Source: Elysia crispata
Lineage: Eukaryota; Mollusca; Gastropoda; Plakobranchidae
Direction of reading: 5' to 3'
DNA: 64,000 bases
Assembly: GCA_033675545.1 (NCBI GenBank)
Contig: JAWDGP010000082.1
Coordinates: 256,001-320,000, forward strand
Below, in pieces: positions 1-27,100 of the stretch. The notes under the pieces are model-generated. The model was not told the DNA's origin. It saw only the letters and a program-made list of their open reading frames with translations, and did not search any database. The position numbers and the translations under genes are program-made. Position 1 is the stretch's first letter. Every line of letters starts with the position of its first letter.

Positions 1-1
1 A

Positions 2-568
2 TCTTTAGACATAGTCTTAAATAAACATAGAATTACACCCCAAGCTTATCACAGCAAATCGTTTGTAGGAAATCACTGTCATAAATATCTCCAAGCTGAA
101 GTATATACTGATCTCACACAAACACTTGTCACAAGCACCCAACAATGCACAACTAACCCAATGATCATTGATGAAGTTTGTACACTACAGATGCTTTACA
201 ACGATCTCAACAGAGCATTAAGTATAGTGCATACGTTTATATCTCACACACACAGCATCCCTCAAACCTCAATACCAGAAATAGAAAAGTCAATAGACAC
301 TTACATGATCACATACAGACGAATGTTTCCACATAAAGTCATACTCAAACAACATTTGTTAGAAAAACACTGCATCCCACACATAAAACATTACAAGTTT
401 GGACTGGGCTTGTTAGGAGAGCAAGGGTCGGAAAATAGTCATCAGATGATCGCTGCCCTTGAACAGGGCACGAGGCATTAAAAATCAATTAAATAGACTG
501 AAACACATTTTATCAGCACATCTGTTACAAGTAGATCCTTCTCTTCATTTTTCAAACAATTAAATTTT
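2..568 (+). pseudogene. Decayed fragment of a transposon-associated protein (family A)
   Basis: The frame is open from base 2 to the stop at 479-481, so the fragment enters from the left edge; the ATG at 161 is internal. Seen: a GNHCHKYLQ block near the start (about bases 75-105) and, near the end, a GEQGSENSH block. After a frameshift near 475 the next frame continues with an I-K-N...R-L-K-H...H-L-L segment to about 568. From memory, this set of blocks (GNHxHK, EQGxExxH, then a leucine-rich RLKxxxxxH tail) occurs in a large family of uncharacterised invertebrate proteins that are repeated in genomes and look mobile-element derived. The frameshift and missing N-terminus make it a dead copy. 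The family assignment is recall, not a search. Confidence 0.5.
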
Positions 569-1229
569 CCACCGTTGGTACAATCTATCTGTGATAAAAA
601 TGTATTTAAATTTATTTATTTCATCATTATCTTATTTATTGTGTGTGGCTGAGTAACGATACAAGTAACTGTTGTGTGTGACTGTGAGCAGTGTAAGTTA
701 TTTATTTGTTCAAATCAAGTTTGTGGAGTATACCTGTTCAGCGAGAGATGGATATGACTCAAAATGGATTAAATTGGATTAAAATGCAGTATAACTGAAA
801 AGCTCAAGATGACTCCATTGATATTTTTGGTGAGTGTTAACTTACACACTTCTCCTACACTCTCGCAAAACTTTGAATGAAATCTAACCTTAAACTTTTA
901 TGATATCGCAATTTAAAATTAATGACAAATCTGTCTAAAATAGAAATTATATCTTAGATTCTAAGGGAGACTGAAAAAAACTACATAAGTTAGGAAGATA
1001 GGTACAAGTTTATAAACAAAAACAATTTTCGATACTCCTAAATTAAAAAATCCAACTCTAGCCGCACGTTTGTTATGCTTGTATTTTAAAATGTTTAAAG
1101 GTTGAAAGAATTAACTGTAATAAGCACAATGCTAGCAGACGGCTCATTGCACAAGTGGCCCCTGACCTGACCCCTGCATGACCTAGGTCAGGGTTACTCG
1201 GTCAGCACTGGTTGGCAAACTAAAAGTGC
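569..1229. other. Intergenic DNA, no gene seen
   Basis: AT-rich sequence between two decayed transposon fragments. I see no conserved reading frame or RNA gene. Confidence 0.5.
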
Positions 1230-2360
1230 ACAGGACTAACGCTATGTAAGATGCACCGCCTGTTCAGGGCACAAAACTACGTACAGCTGTCATTTGCCCT
1301 CTACTTTTCTGTGTTCAAAACAGACTTCAACCTGGGCTTCGGGCACCCAACCACAGACATCTGCTTGACGTGCATTGCCTACAAAGCAAAGATCAGGTCA
1401 CCAGATATAGATGACGAGCAGAAACGGCAGGAATCTGCCATGTTCATATTGCACAGGCAACAGGCAAGGACTTTCTATACGTCACTCAACTCCGTCTCGG
1501 GTGGCTCCGTGACTGTTTGCCTGGACATCATGGAGCACCTTGTGCTGCCCAAATCCCCTGTTGGGCAGAGCTATTACTCGAGGCAGCTCTACCTGTATGT
1601 GCTGGGCATAGTACGCTACGAAGGGGAGAGCAGCACCAAAGGCAAAGAGAATGTTCAACTATACGTTTGAAGGGAGCACCAGAACAAGAAAGATAGTAAC
1701 ATGGTGGCCTTGGCTCTCCACGACTGTTTGACAACAGCTTTTAAAAACAGCAGAACTGAGGGTATTCAGTGACAGCTGCTATGGCCAAAATAAGAACATT
1801 AGCATGTTAAATATGCTGTTTGCCCTCACAAAAAGGTTTAGTGTGAAGGTAAGCTTTACCTTCCCCGTACGGGGTCAAAGTTTCCTCCCAGCGGACAGGG
1901 TGTTCGGCAGGTTTGAGAAGGACATCCACAGGCAAGAAACGATCCTGATGCCTGCGGACTACCACGAGATCCTGCAGAGGCATGGGACTGTCCATTTCTA
2001 CCAGAAAGACTGGACTGCCTTATATTTCAAGTCTGCTGCTACTCAGCACACAAAAACTGTGCGGTCTTTTAAAATCTAGGAGGCTAAGGTCTTGGAGATA
2101 ATTATTGATGACCGCCTCCTCTTCAAGTCCTCATACAATGGAGAGGGGTGCGAGCAGTGTGTTAAAAAAGGACAAAAAGTGGGCGTCCTTTAAGCCAGCA
2201 GTTCTGCCACTCATCAGCACAGTAACTGAGGTGAAAAGGAAGGACGTGTTGTACCTTTTGTTCGTCATCTCAGCTCCAACTGACGTGCAGGAATATTACG
2301 AGTCCGCCCTCTTAATTGGAGAAGCCCCTGGTAGCCAGGTTGATGAGGATGATCTCTAAA
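1230..2360 (+). pseudogene. Decayed transposon-associated protein (family B)
   Basis: Pieces in different frames line up in the order expected of one protein. 1251-1667 carries F-N-L-x-F-x-x-P and C-x-x-C blocks, then a YYSRQLYLYVLG block. A TGA at 1668-1670 sits where the family has tryptophan, and the frame then continues to about 1740. After a frameshift, 1771-2079 carries D-S-C-Y-G-Q-N-K-N followed by FPVRGQSFLPADRVFG. Further frameshifted pieces (2105-2359) carry a lysine-rich LKKDKKW block. I recognise this block order from a common, unnamed invertebrate repeat-protein family whose D-x-C-x-G-Q-N motif suggests an RNase-H-like transposase core; that catalytic reading is inference. At least one nonsense codon and three frameshifts are present, so the copy is inactive. 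Confidence 0.6.
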
Positions 2361-2733
2361 ACTTATATGGATTTTCTTTTTTTTTCAATTTTTATTCACT
2401 TTCCTTGTACACAAAATGGTTATTAAAATTTTAATGTTGTAATCTCAAATCTTGGATATGTGAAAAAAAAGTTTGAGTGGATGTATAACATTTTGTAAAA
2501 AGTTTTAAAAATTATCAAAAATACCTCTAAACTTAATTTGTCAGATTTTTTAAATTAACATAACTAAAACCTTTTTCCAAACCTAAACTAATGACAACAG
2601 TTTTTTAGAGAAAAATAAAATACAATCTTCATCAATTTACTGAAAATGTTAATAGAGGATAAAATTATATCTCATTTTGCAGCAAAGCTGTTCATATTTA
2701 GACTACAGATTCTTATATAATGATGATGAGGTA
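2361..2733. other. Intergenic DNA 3' of HPS6
   Basis: AT-rich sequence between the decayed transposon copy and the probable HPS6 poly(A) site. Nothing recognisable. Confidence 0.4.
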
Positions 2734-2739
2734 TTTATT
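2734..2739 (-). terminator. Candidate HPS6 poly(A) signal
   Basis: An AATAAA hexamer on the - strand lies about 150 bases beyond the HPS6 stop codon (2887-2889). Position is reasonable; no transcript evidence. Confidence 0.4.
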
Positions 2740-2886
2740 TTTTGCTGTATGTGATTAAACTTATACAGCAAGAGCTGGGATGAAGTGATTTCAGGTTATT
2801 CTGAAAGTAAATAAATAAACTCAAGAGTTAATATCTTGCATTTTTAGGGAATTGTAATACAAAATTAAGGACCTATACTTGTGGGA

Positions 2887-17284
<14,398 letters not shown>

Positions 17285-17643
17285 TGCCTTATGAGAAATC
17301 TGTTGAAAATATAATTTGAGAAAATGAGTAGAAGAGTTATTGATTATGCAACATGTAAATAAAAAGGTGTAGCTACAAACAGCCATACATAGACTGTGAG
17401 TAATTTCATCCTTTCAATTAATACTGTAAACCTGTTAGGGCCATATATCATGGTGAATGCTATTCATCTTTGGCAGGGAATAGACCTCAGGAAAAAGGGT
17501 ACACACTCATTAACAACAATGCATATTGGAAGCCTTGGAGAATCATTAGATTTCCTTTTTTTCTTTTTTGTCTTATGTATTTCTAGTGAAACAGTGTTAT
17601 GAGAAGCTGACACAACAAGATCATTCATCAAAATAGAATACGT

Positions 17644-17838
17644 AAATGCCAGGCAACCTTTTTTTGGCCATGTGATGAGAAGAGAAAATCTAGATCATTT
17701 TTGGGACAAATGGAGTGGTCGAATGAAAACACAGCAGGAAAAAACAGCGTTGGACAGACTAACAAAGTGGCTGAAAGTAGGACAAGTGACAGATGCAAAA
17801 TGTACGAAAAGCAATGAGATGCATGAAAGGCAATGATT
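17644..17838 (+). mobile_element. Dead LINE reverse-transcriptase C-terminal fragment
   Basis: The + frame reads F-F-G-H-V-M-R-R-E, then an L-D-R-L-T-K-W-L-K segment and a V-T-D tail before a stop. This F-G-H-V-M-R-R ... L-T-K-W-L pattern is the usual C-terminal end of a common family of non-LTR endonuclease/reverse-transcriptase proteins. Only this end survives, so the copy is 5'-truncated and inactive. Confidence 0.7.
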
Positions 17839-18839
17839 GCCTGTAGACGTTAACGAAGTTAACCTAACCTATAAAATTAAGATAACCTAGTATAAATCTT
17901 CAATCTGAGACAAGAGACATGCAAAGATTTCCCTATTTCCCACTTTAGCATCTTAAATCTACAGTAAAACATTTCAGTCCTACTCGCCAGCCTGCCCTCT
18001 CTTCAGCTGTGCCCACCTTCTGCATGATGTGGATATAATTTATGATGCAAGTGAACTTTCAGTGTTTACAATTAAGTCGAGCAAAGAGGGCCCATCTTTG
18101 GTGGCAGTCTAGATTTATTACTCAGCAAGTCCTCACTTTATCTTATCACAATCAACTGCTGACAAGTTGAGTGCCATGAAGAGAATTATAATTTCTTACA
18201 TTGGCAACCTTTTGAGAATATCCTACATTTTAACTCCCCTTTCATTGTGGACTGTTTCTCTTTCAAATTTCTGCAAGGAAACTAGCAAAAGTAGCATGTC
18301 AAAATATATTCATTTTCTTTACATAAAATAAAAAATTTTTTTTCCAACTTTCCAAATTTTAATTTAGACTTCCCACTTTTTAATATCCAAGATCATTTTA
18401 TGCTGAAACACACTATCTGTGCAATTTGTTCAATGAAAAGATATTTATTTACTTTTTTTAAGGAAAAAACATGAATTTAGAAACAAGTTTGAACTTAATT
18501 TCCCTGTCATGTCATTGTCAAGCGGCAATGGGATATAAAAAAAAGTCATGAAAATGTTGCACTTTGCCGAAGCAGTTCATTTAAATTACAGCCACTGCAC
18601 TGAGAGGAAAATCTGTTCAAGGTGCTGATGCAGTCATACAAATTCACAACCATAATGGTTGTACACATAAACATACAAGTTTATGGGTAAAAAAATCAAT
18701 TACTCTCTCACCTGTCATAGACGAGCACTCAACACTTCAGTTTAAGTTAAAGTGCCTTTTATTTCTTTTTCTTTTAATTGATATGAGTTAAGAATGAATC
18801 TAAGTTTAAAACTAAAAGCTAAAGCTGATTTTGGAATTA

Positions 18840-19560
18840 GATAGCTATTAATAGCGTTCACTTTAATAGATCAAATAGATCTAGTCTGGTATTGTAAACC
18901 TTGGTATAGACAAATATATGAAAATGTGGCTCTGTGAACATGGACATACCTTAGAGTCTTTTATCGGTTTTATCTATCTGATCTAGAAATCTATAATGTA
19001 TTTAATTTAGATCTAGAGTCTTCATTTCTTCTTGAGCTTGAACTTTCTACATGGTCATGTGACAACTGGATCTAAGTTAAAGAAAACTAGATCTAGATCT
19101 AGATCTAGTAAATCTAGTAAACCTGTCTGCTTACCGATGTCATACATGTAGATTCTATTCTTCCTTACAAATACAACAAATACTTAAATTCAAATCTAGA
19201 TCTAGATCTAGACATACCTGATTTTACTTAGAAAAACGAGACAGGCAAAAAGTTGCGTCTAAATCTAAACCAAACCTTGCTTTTTGAATCAGGTTTAGAT
19301 AGATCTAGATCGAGTCATTTCGAGATCTCGATTTATCCCAAGTATTAAAGCCAATGCTAGAACAAAGTCTTAGGCCGGACAAGAATGATCATCTCAGTGT
19401 TGTCTTATTTTTACACTGGTTAAACTGTTCGAAGAACCAATCGGGGTAAAAGGGTAAAGGTCAAAAATGTTTGTTTTGAGTAGACAGCAGCTAGATCTTG
19501 ATCTAGGGCTCTGCGAACGTCTTCTGATGAGGCCGGTTTATCTAGAATCTAGAATGTAGT
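18840..19560. repeat. TCTAGATC/AGATCTAG-dense stretch
   Basis: The palindromic words TCTAGA and AGATCT recur at least ten times, including tandem runs near 19086-19111 and 19196-19212. Similar words occur near 4502-4515 and 4620-4631, so this is a genome-style repeat rather than one locus. Confidence 0.7.
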
Positions 19561-20332
19561 TTATAAACATTCATTTTCCTGACAATCTTAGGGTAGGAAT
19601 TCCGGTTGGGTGATTTGGTTTAGTACATTAAATAAGATATGACACCGTAGTTTTTATTGGTGATTCATTGTTAGAAAATGATTAAAAATTATTTCTATAT
19701 TACCTATACAAAAACCAAGCCCAATCGGTATTATTGCAGATATCGGCAAACTCACCCTAAGCTTTAAATTTGTATTTTTCATTATGGCTTTGATATGCTG
19801 AACACGACTATGAAGGTTTTATTCGTTGCAAATAAATACTGTTCAACGTATAAGCATTTTTGTGTTGCTCTAAATACCCATTAAACTACAAGTAATTTGT
19901 AGAATTTGCTTGTAGAAAATTTGTAAAATTAAATTAACAAGTACTCGATTTCGTGGGGAAACATTCCATTGTGAAGCCCGACGTCAGGTGGGCCGATATC
20001 TGCAAAATTCACCTCCCAATCTTTTTCGATGGTGCGATCAAAAGAAGCCTTCTTAAGTATGGCAGAGGTAACTATACCTATTCGGATGCCCTTCAAATCT
20101 AAGCAAGGTGTTGTCTTATCAATGCCAATGCTTTTACCTTAGATAACATTAATATAAACTTTATACCAAACTCAGTCAAAAAAAGAATCTAGATCTATTC
20201 CCTATTTACAACTGGTGTTGAATTTGCTACCAAGTTCCTGGTCTTACAAACAGCTCTTTATTTCTTTCTATTTAAGAAATACATGTAGAACTTCCATTTC
20301 TTTTTTGTTCCCTGTATTCTGTTAATATAGCT

Positions 20333-20335
<3 letters not shown>

Positions 20336-20391
<56 letters not shown>
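20336..20391 (+). repeat. (TA)n microsatellite
   Basis: About 28 TA units, 0.6 kb upstream of the MCCC2-like start codon. Confidence 0.95.
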
Positions 20392-20396
<5 letters not shown>

Positions 20397-20997
20397 GCTT
20401 AAAATGATAAAGATAGTGGAATTGAATGTCTTTTTAAGTGCGAAAAAAGATGCATCTCAAGCAGATTAGCGTAAAATCTGTTTCACCAGAGTTGACCTCA
20501 TCGTCTAATCAGGATCACTAAGAGTGTAGACTACTGTAGTGCAGGTGACTAGCAAATGTAAGGAACTCTGCTTAAAATTTTTGTGCTTGATCTAGATTGT
20601 ACCAGCAAAAGATCATAGAATTAGAATTCACAGTCAAAGTTTCTTTGTGAGATGCTCACTAATTATTTTAGGTTTTTCAATCGTAAAAAAAAACAGAATG
20701 CAATGAAAGATATATAATTTTATAAGAGGAAAATTTTCTCTACTTTAAAGCTCTCTTATTTACTTTTTATTTTAATATCTTACATCCCTCACTTTCCTTT
20801 CAACCCTGGCAATGCTATTCTGTCCTGCATTATTTGTTTTCTGTTTTACAAAACTCCTTCAGATAGAAGAGTTGCAGAATTAGGCATTTTGTTGAATTGT
20901 TCAATTGGTAGTATGAAAACAGGAGGGATTTTCTCTTTCATTTGAATTTACTTCATACGTAACACTATTATTTCTATTCTTTTTCAAAGGTATCAAC

Positions 20998-21168
20998 ATG
21001 AATATTATAAAGGGACACTGGAAGTGCCTATGTAGAGTTTGCAGCATAAAATTTACTGAAAATTTTAGTCTTCACAAAGCTAGTTACAAAAACTCATTCA
21101 CATATAAAAACTTAGGTCAGACTCTATCAGCCTTATCTAGCAAAAGGCATTATAGTGCAATTTCATCA
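20998..21168 (+). other. Mitochondrial targeting presequence
   Basis: The first ~57 residues contain many K/R/H, few acidic residues and Ser/Leu-rich stretches. The S-K-R-H-Y|S sequence fits the R-3 processing rule. It precedes the family-conserved part (Y-K-E-N-A onward). Confidence 0.6.
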
Positions 21169-24100
21169 AAGGTATTATCTTATGTTGCAGAGAAACCTTT
21201 TCAAACTCTTGGATTAGAAGCTAAAGTAGATAAAGATTCACAAGTTTATAAGGAGAATGCAAAACATTTTGCAAATTATGTCGAAACATTAGAAAAGGCA
21301 GAAGCCATTGCTAGAGCAGGTGGTGGAGAAAAGTCTATAGAGAGACATGTGAAGCGTCATGGAAAGCTCATGATTTCGGACAGAATCAAACACCTCGTTG
21401 ATGATGTTGATGACTTTCTGGAGCTTTCCCTTACAGCTGGGATTGGTATGGACTATGGTCATGTCCCAAGAGGAAGCACGCTCACAGGTAGGCAGCTTTA
21501 CATCATGATCCACAATTGTTTCAGAATACCATACAAGGTGGTACGCAAATGAAATGTTTATTTTTCTTTATTTCTATTTTTGTATTTGTTTGTTGTGTTT
21601 CTTTTTTTTTTTTTCAATTTCAATTTTCTATTCTGTGATGATAGTCCTGTACTTGACACTTTGATATGTTTTTTTCTGTGAATGAGTCTCATGATCGCTG
21701 TTTTATATCTAAATTTTTTTATGATTTTTTGCTATTATGAAAAGTTTAATCAAATGTAACATTCATACTTTAAAGCTTTCTTTATCAGACAGAAAAGATT
21801 GTAAAAGTTCATCTTTGTACACATTTTTCATTCCTCATAACTTTCATTGTTGTGTTCCCCTGATTTCTTTAATGGGCTCAATTTATCATTAGATAGTAAT
21901 ACAAGCTTGAAGTTATGAAATTATAATTATGTCAGTTTTAACTCACAAGTGCTATTTACGATGTTATTGGCAAAAATGATGTAAATCTATAATTATTGTA
22001 AATCTTTTCATTCTTGAAGTTGACAGACAATGGAAACCTCAAAAATCTGATTATTCGAATTTCTCACAAACCAAATTTTGCAAAATTTTCTCTTTGAGTT
22101 TGTTAGAATGGGAATGGTATTTTGAAGTCATTCTGATTCGATTCTCTTAATTCGAATTTGATACCACCCGATAAGGCATTACAAAAATGCAACATGTATC
22201 TCTATAGCAGCAAGCAATGCCAACCATTGCCCAGAAAGGCTTTTCAATGCACTATCAAAGCGAGAAGGGAGCGAATGCACTAACAATTAAGTGCCAGTAC
22301 TGATACTGATAGCAACAGGGGAAAGGGGAGAGTTGCTTGTTGCAGTACACACTCACTCAATGAGTCATAGATTGTTATACCCATTTTTGTAATTCAAATA
22401 CTCTTAATTCGAAGATTTAATCCATTCCCATAAAATTCAAATTACAGGCTTCCACTGTACTTATGTCATCAAGGCAGATTTTCTAGCCCTGTAATTCTTA
22501 AATTTCAAAAAGTGAATTTTCCATCCAAGAAAATCTACAATTATAGGTGCCTTCATCTTATGGTATTCTTTGGTTCAGAAAGGTCAAAATTTTCCATTAA
22601 CAAAGACTGCGAAAACTTTTATTCTATCTTTATTTTCTTAAAATGCGTGCAAACTCTTTTTGGAAGCTGTTTAAGTTACCCAAAAAAATGAGTTTGTAAT
22701 GTTGAAACGCAGTCTTGACATCTTTTAGTGGGAATCGCAAGTAACTATCTTTTTCAGGAACCATGGAACTATTTGTTGGATAAGGATAAATTGCCAATGT
22801 TTATATCTGTTTTTTTTTCATTTCTTATGACACTCAAATATAAATAGAAATCATTATATTTTTAGGCATTCAGTTGCAAATATTTTCATTAAATTGCAAG
22901 GCTAAGTTAATAACATATACAATAATAGAACCAGAGTAAGCAGAAAAAATTAAATGAAGCTATTAACTCACCAAATTGAAGTAATTTTCTATATGTATGT
23001 CTTGAGTTCTGAGTCATTTATAACAAATATGAGTTTTACAGCAAATTTCTCACTAATTTTTAGCATTTTGAAATCTGCTTAAAACATATCAAGAGAATAA
23101 TGATACTTTGACACAATTTTAGTGCTCAAAAATAGCAATATTTTTAAAAACCAAATTGGACTATCTGTGTAATTTAATTTCTCAAATGTGTTGGTGAAAT
23201 AAATAAAAATTCAGTCACTGCATAGAAATTGATAATTTACTATGGGCAACAAGTTGCAAGAGATCTACATTTAGTTTTGGTGTATATTTGTTAATAACAT
23301 TTGTCTAAGGTACTCTTGTATAATAAGATAATTCATGCTGCACAATTTGATTTACCATTCCTCTCATCAACACTCATGTTGTTTTAAATATATGAGCTAT
23401 ACTATTCTTTATTTCACAAATCACACACTTATTAAGAACACCTGGGTAATCCAATTACATTAAAACCCATTATTACCAGTATAGCATCTGAATGCAACAT
23501 AATTAACTTTTTCACTTATGAAAACAAATTTTCTAAAAAAAAAATACATTTTTGCCTTTCAGGAATTGGAAAAGTCAGAGGGCGTTATTGCATTATCCTT
23601 GCAAATGATGGAGCTTTCAAAGGAGGTGCTGTTTACCCAATTACCCTGAAAAAGCAATTGCGGGCTCAAGAGATTGCTGCACAAAACAGACTTCCCTGCA
23701 TCTACTTGGTTGACTCTGCTGGTGCCTTCTTACCATTACAAGTGATTATTTGTTTATTTCTTTCCGTTTCATATTTCAAATAAAGTTGTATCTAATATTT
23801 ATTTGGTATCAATAGAAAAATGATATTTTCCTATCTTATGTTACTTTTTGATTTGCTATTTTCCTTAGCACATTTTCATTTAAGTGAATGGTAACCTATT
23901 TTTAGGCATGAATAAAATAAGAAATTATGTAATTCTCAGCAAAATAGATAAAGAAGGGACAATAATTCTTCAAGTGGCCCATTACCTCATGTTCCATACT
24001 TTCTCAGTGCTAATTTTACAGAAAAAAACGGACGATTTACCTCACTAAACTAAAAAAAAAAAATAATTACATGGTATATAATGAAATGTACCACAACTGA

Positions 24101-27100
24101 AAATAAAGAAAGAGAAAATAAAATGTTTGACTTTACTCACAGCTTTATTAGTAAGTTTTGCAAGTGAATTTCAAAAGTTAGGTCTAAACTCTTGTGTCTT
24201 TACAATATCTTTTGCCCTCAGCCCTAATTCCAGTAGAAATCCTGTGATTTTTTTTTTCACAACTTAACTTTTTTTCCCGTTGTTTTATCATGAATATGTT
24301 GTTTGATTATTCAGTACTGAAAATTTTGCTTTGTTTTTCTTTTGTTTTGTTTTTTTGGTAAATAAAATGTAAGACCAAGTTGCAGGGTAAGAAAGTTACA
24401 TTATGATAAAAGCTGAAAATAATGTTCTTTGTTCCATTGGAAGTTTGTAAGATTTTAAAAAAATTCTTTTGTGATACATTTTTTTATTTTGCATAGAAAA
24501 CATAGGTGGGGGGTATCTATTTCAAATAAGAGAATGTGAGTAAAGATATAAAAGAATCGTGAGGTTCAAAGAATGTTATTGTCTTTGAATTTCATGAGGA
24601 ATGATGCCTAGATTGAATTGTATCGGCAGGTTCAGAGCTAACACATCTCACCTTTGGTTATACCTTTGAACGTATCACTGACCGATCAAATGCCAATTTT
24701 ACTGATCCTACCAAACCTGAAGCCTTCTTGCTGGCCTTTAAAATCAAGCAACTTTTGATCAGATGGATATAATATATTTTTTTGCAAATCTCAATGTTTT
24801 TTTTTAACGAATCAAGCAAGTTGAAACACACTGCAAAAATTGTGAAATCTATGCTTTTATGAAAATTAACCTACGAATAATAATATTATGATTAATTTTG
24901 ACATTAATGGCATGGTTTTGTTATTTTAAATGTTACTTTATAAAATTGCCCTGCTTAACTCAATCGTCTAATTTTCAGCACAATTTTGCATAATTTGTTT
25001 TTTCAGGTAGCATGTTTTCTGGGGCTGTGTTTCAACCGTTTTCTTTCCCTCTGATTGGAGAGTAATCTGTAGCATCTAAGGAAAGAGGTCCAAATAAGCT
25101 ATCCAGGTTGAAGTTAAACAGAAAGTGATTTTGGGAGGGGTTTAGGCTGCTGCCCAAAAAGATGTCATGGTGTAGCAGCTCACTAATAACGTTAGAAATA
25201 ATTTTAAAAATGTAATGTAATTATTTTTTTTTCCTCAACAGGCTGAAATATTTAACATGGGTGGAAGGTCTTTTTACAATGAAGCAGTTCTGGGAGCAGC
25301 AAAAATTCCACAGGTGGCCATTGTGTGTGGTAGTTGTACTGCAGGAGGTGCTTATGTTCCCACAATGGCAGATGACGCTATTATTGTTAACAAGACAGGC
25401 ACAATATTCTTGGCAGGTCCTCCACTAGTGAAAGCTGCTCTTGGGGAAATAGTATCTCCAGATGATCTTGGAGGAGCTAAACTTCATTGTGGGTGAGTCT
25501 TTTTTCTCTGAGGTAAAATTTTTCATTTTTAGCACATACTTTGAAAGGGTAAGAAGGCAGTGTTTGGAAGAAAAAAATAAAAAGAATTTGGACGTCAAAT
25601 TATTTAAAAATGCATGTTTTGATTTATAATATTTGAATTATTTGGTCCTTTCTGTCAGCGAACATGTTTTGAGTTTCTTGTTGGTTGTTTTAATCCATTG
25701 GTGCAAAAGCTGAAAAGGAACATGTTTACTTTAAAATATAAATCGTGCTAAGTTCCTGAAAGCAAATTATTTTTCAGATCTTTTTTTATTCAATGAAAGT
25801 CAAAAAGGAAAAAAGCCTGACAAACATCAATATAATGAAGGAGGGGGGATATAAGGCAAAAAACAGGACGACTTAGATACATTGTTCCAACGATGAACAA
25901 CAAACAAAATGTTACAAATCGTATAAGATTTCAGGCCTCCTCTGCAAAAATAATATGACTGTAGACAGATAGATTGTAGCGGTAGGTGCAGAATGACAAA
26001 CAAAATGTTACAAATCGTATAAGATTTCAGGCCTCCTCTGCAAAAATAATATGACTGTAGACAGATAGAGTGTAGCGGTAGGTACAGAATGCTAAAAATA
26101 AGAACAGCCAGACACTGGAACTCCTTTCTGCCAAAATGAATAATACTATTCAATGATAAATATAAAAGACATGTGTAAACATTACTAAAAGGCCTACAGA
26201 AAACTAACTGCTAAATCTCTTTCATATTTTATGTATCATATTAAACTTTTAATTCATTAGGGTCTTTAAAATTAAAGATGTGATTTTCTTTAATAACAAA
26301 ATCATTTTTATGCACAATATTTATTTATTTATTAAATCTTTACTATGTAAATATTTTTCGATATGTAAACTTACTCTATATAATATAATAGCTCTGTATA
26401 GAAACATGAATATATCTAGTTTTTGTGTATGTATGTAATTTTTGTTTTGTTTTCTTTATCTATATAAATATACCTGGATTTTTATTGTATGAACTATTTA
26501 TGTCTTTTTTATGTTAATGGGCACGTCAATTATGAATTTCCGCAAGAGGGATGAATAAAGTATATCTTAAGATAATTTATCTTAATATATATAATTTAAA
26601 CCTATTTGATATATTGACTTTCCATTTGTTGCAAAAGATTTCACAACTTTCAATTATATTTTGATTTTTTAAAATTTTTGTCTCATTTCTAGGACAAGTG
26701 GTTGTACTGACTATTTTGCAGCGGACGAAACCACAGCTCTGCAAATGGGACGTGATATTGTGTCATCTTTGAATGTCTTCTGCAATGAAGAAAAAGAGTT
26801 TGCACAATATGATGAACCTCTTTTTGATGTGAATGAAATTCCTGGAATCATTCCCTCTCCAAAAGATCATCATAACATGAATATGTTTCAGGTAAGTATT
26901 TTATCTCCATTCCCATCCCTTCAAGAAAAAGATTTTGGCTGCATCCAAACTGATTTGATCTTTTTTTTTTCTTTCCTTTTCTTTTCTTGCTTCTTTGTAT
27001 TTCAAGCTGTACTGTAGATGTGAATTTTAACTTTTGTAAACACATAACTTTCAGATCATTGCTCGTCTTGTTGATGGTAGCAGATTTCATGAATTTAAGG

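Larger units (their letters stand above)
17300..20997. other. Intergenic region between divergent HPS6 and MCCC2-like genes
   Basis: This 3.7-kb stretch must hold both promoters, but I cannot place a TATA box, initiator or CpG-rich core. A splice acceptor at 17300 implies at least one untranslated HPS6 exon further up. The listed LINE fragment, TCTAGATC-rich stretch and (TA)n run lie inside it. Confidence 0.5.

Noticed and set aside
24630-24770. Open frame with [12 protein letters not shown] in MCCC2-like intron 2
   Set aside because: No clear donor follows and no family resemblance was found; probably chance or a transposon scrap.
25827-26153. 108-codon - strand ORF with an internal repeat
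   Set aside because: It is the 96-bp tandem duplication within a LINE remnant read on the wrong strand.
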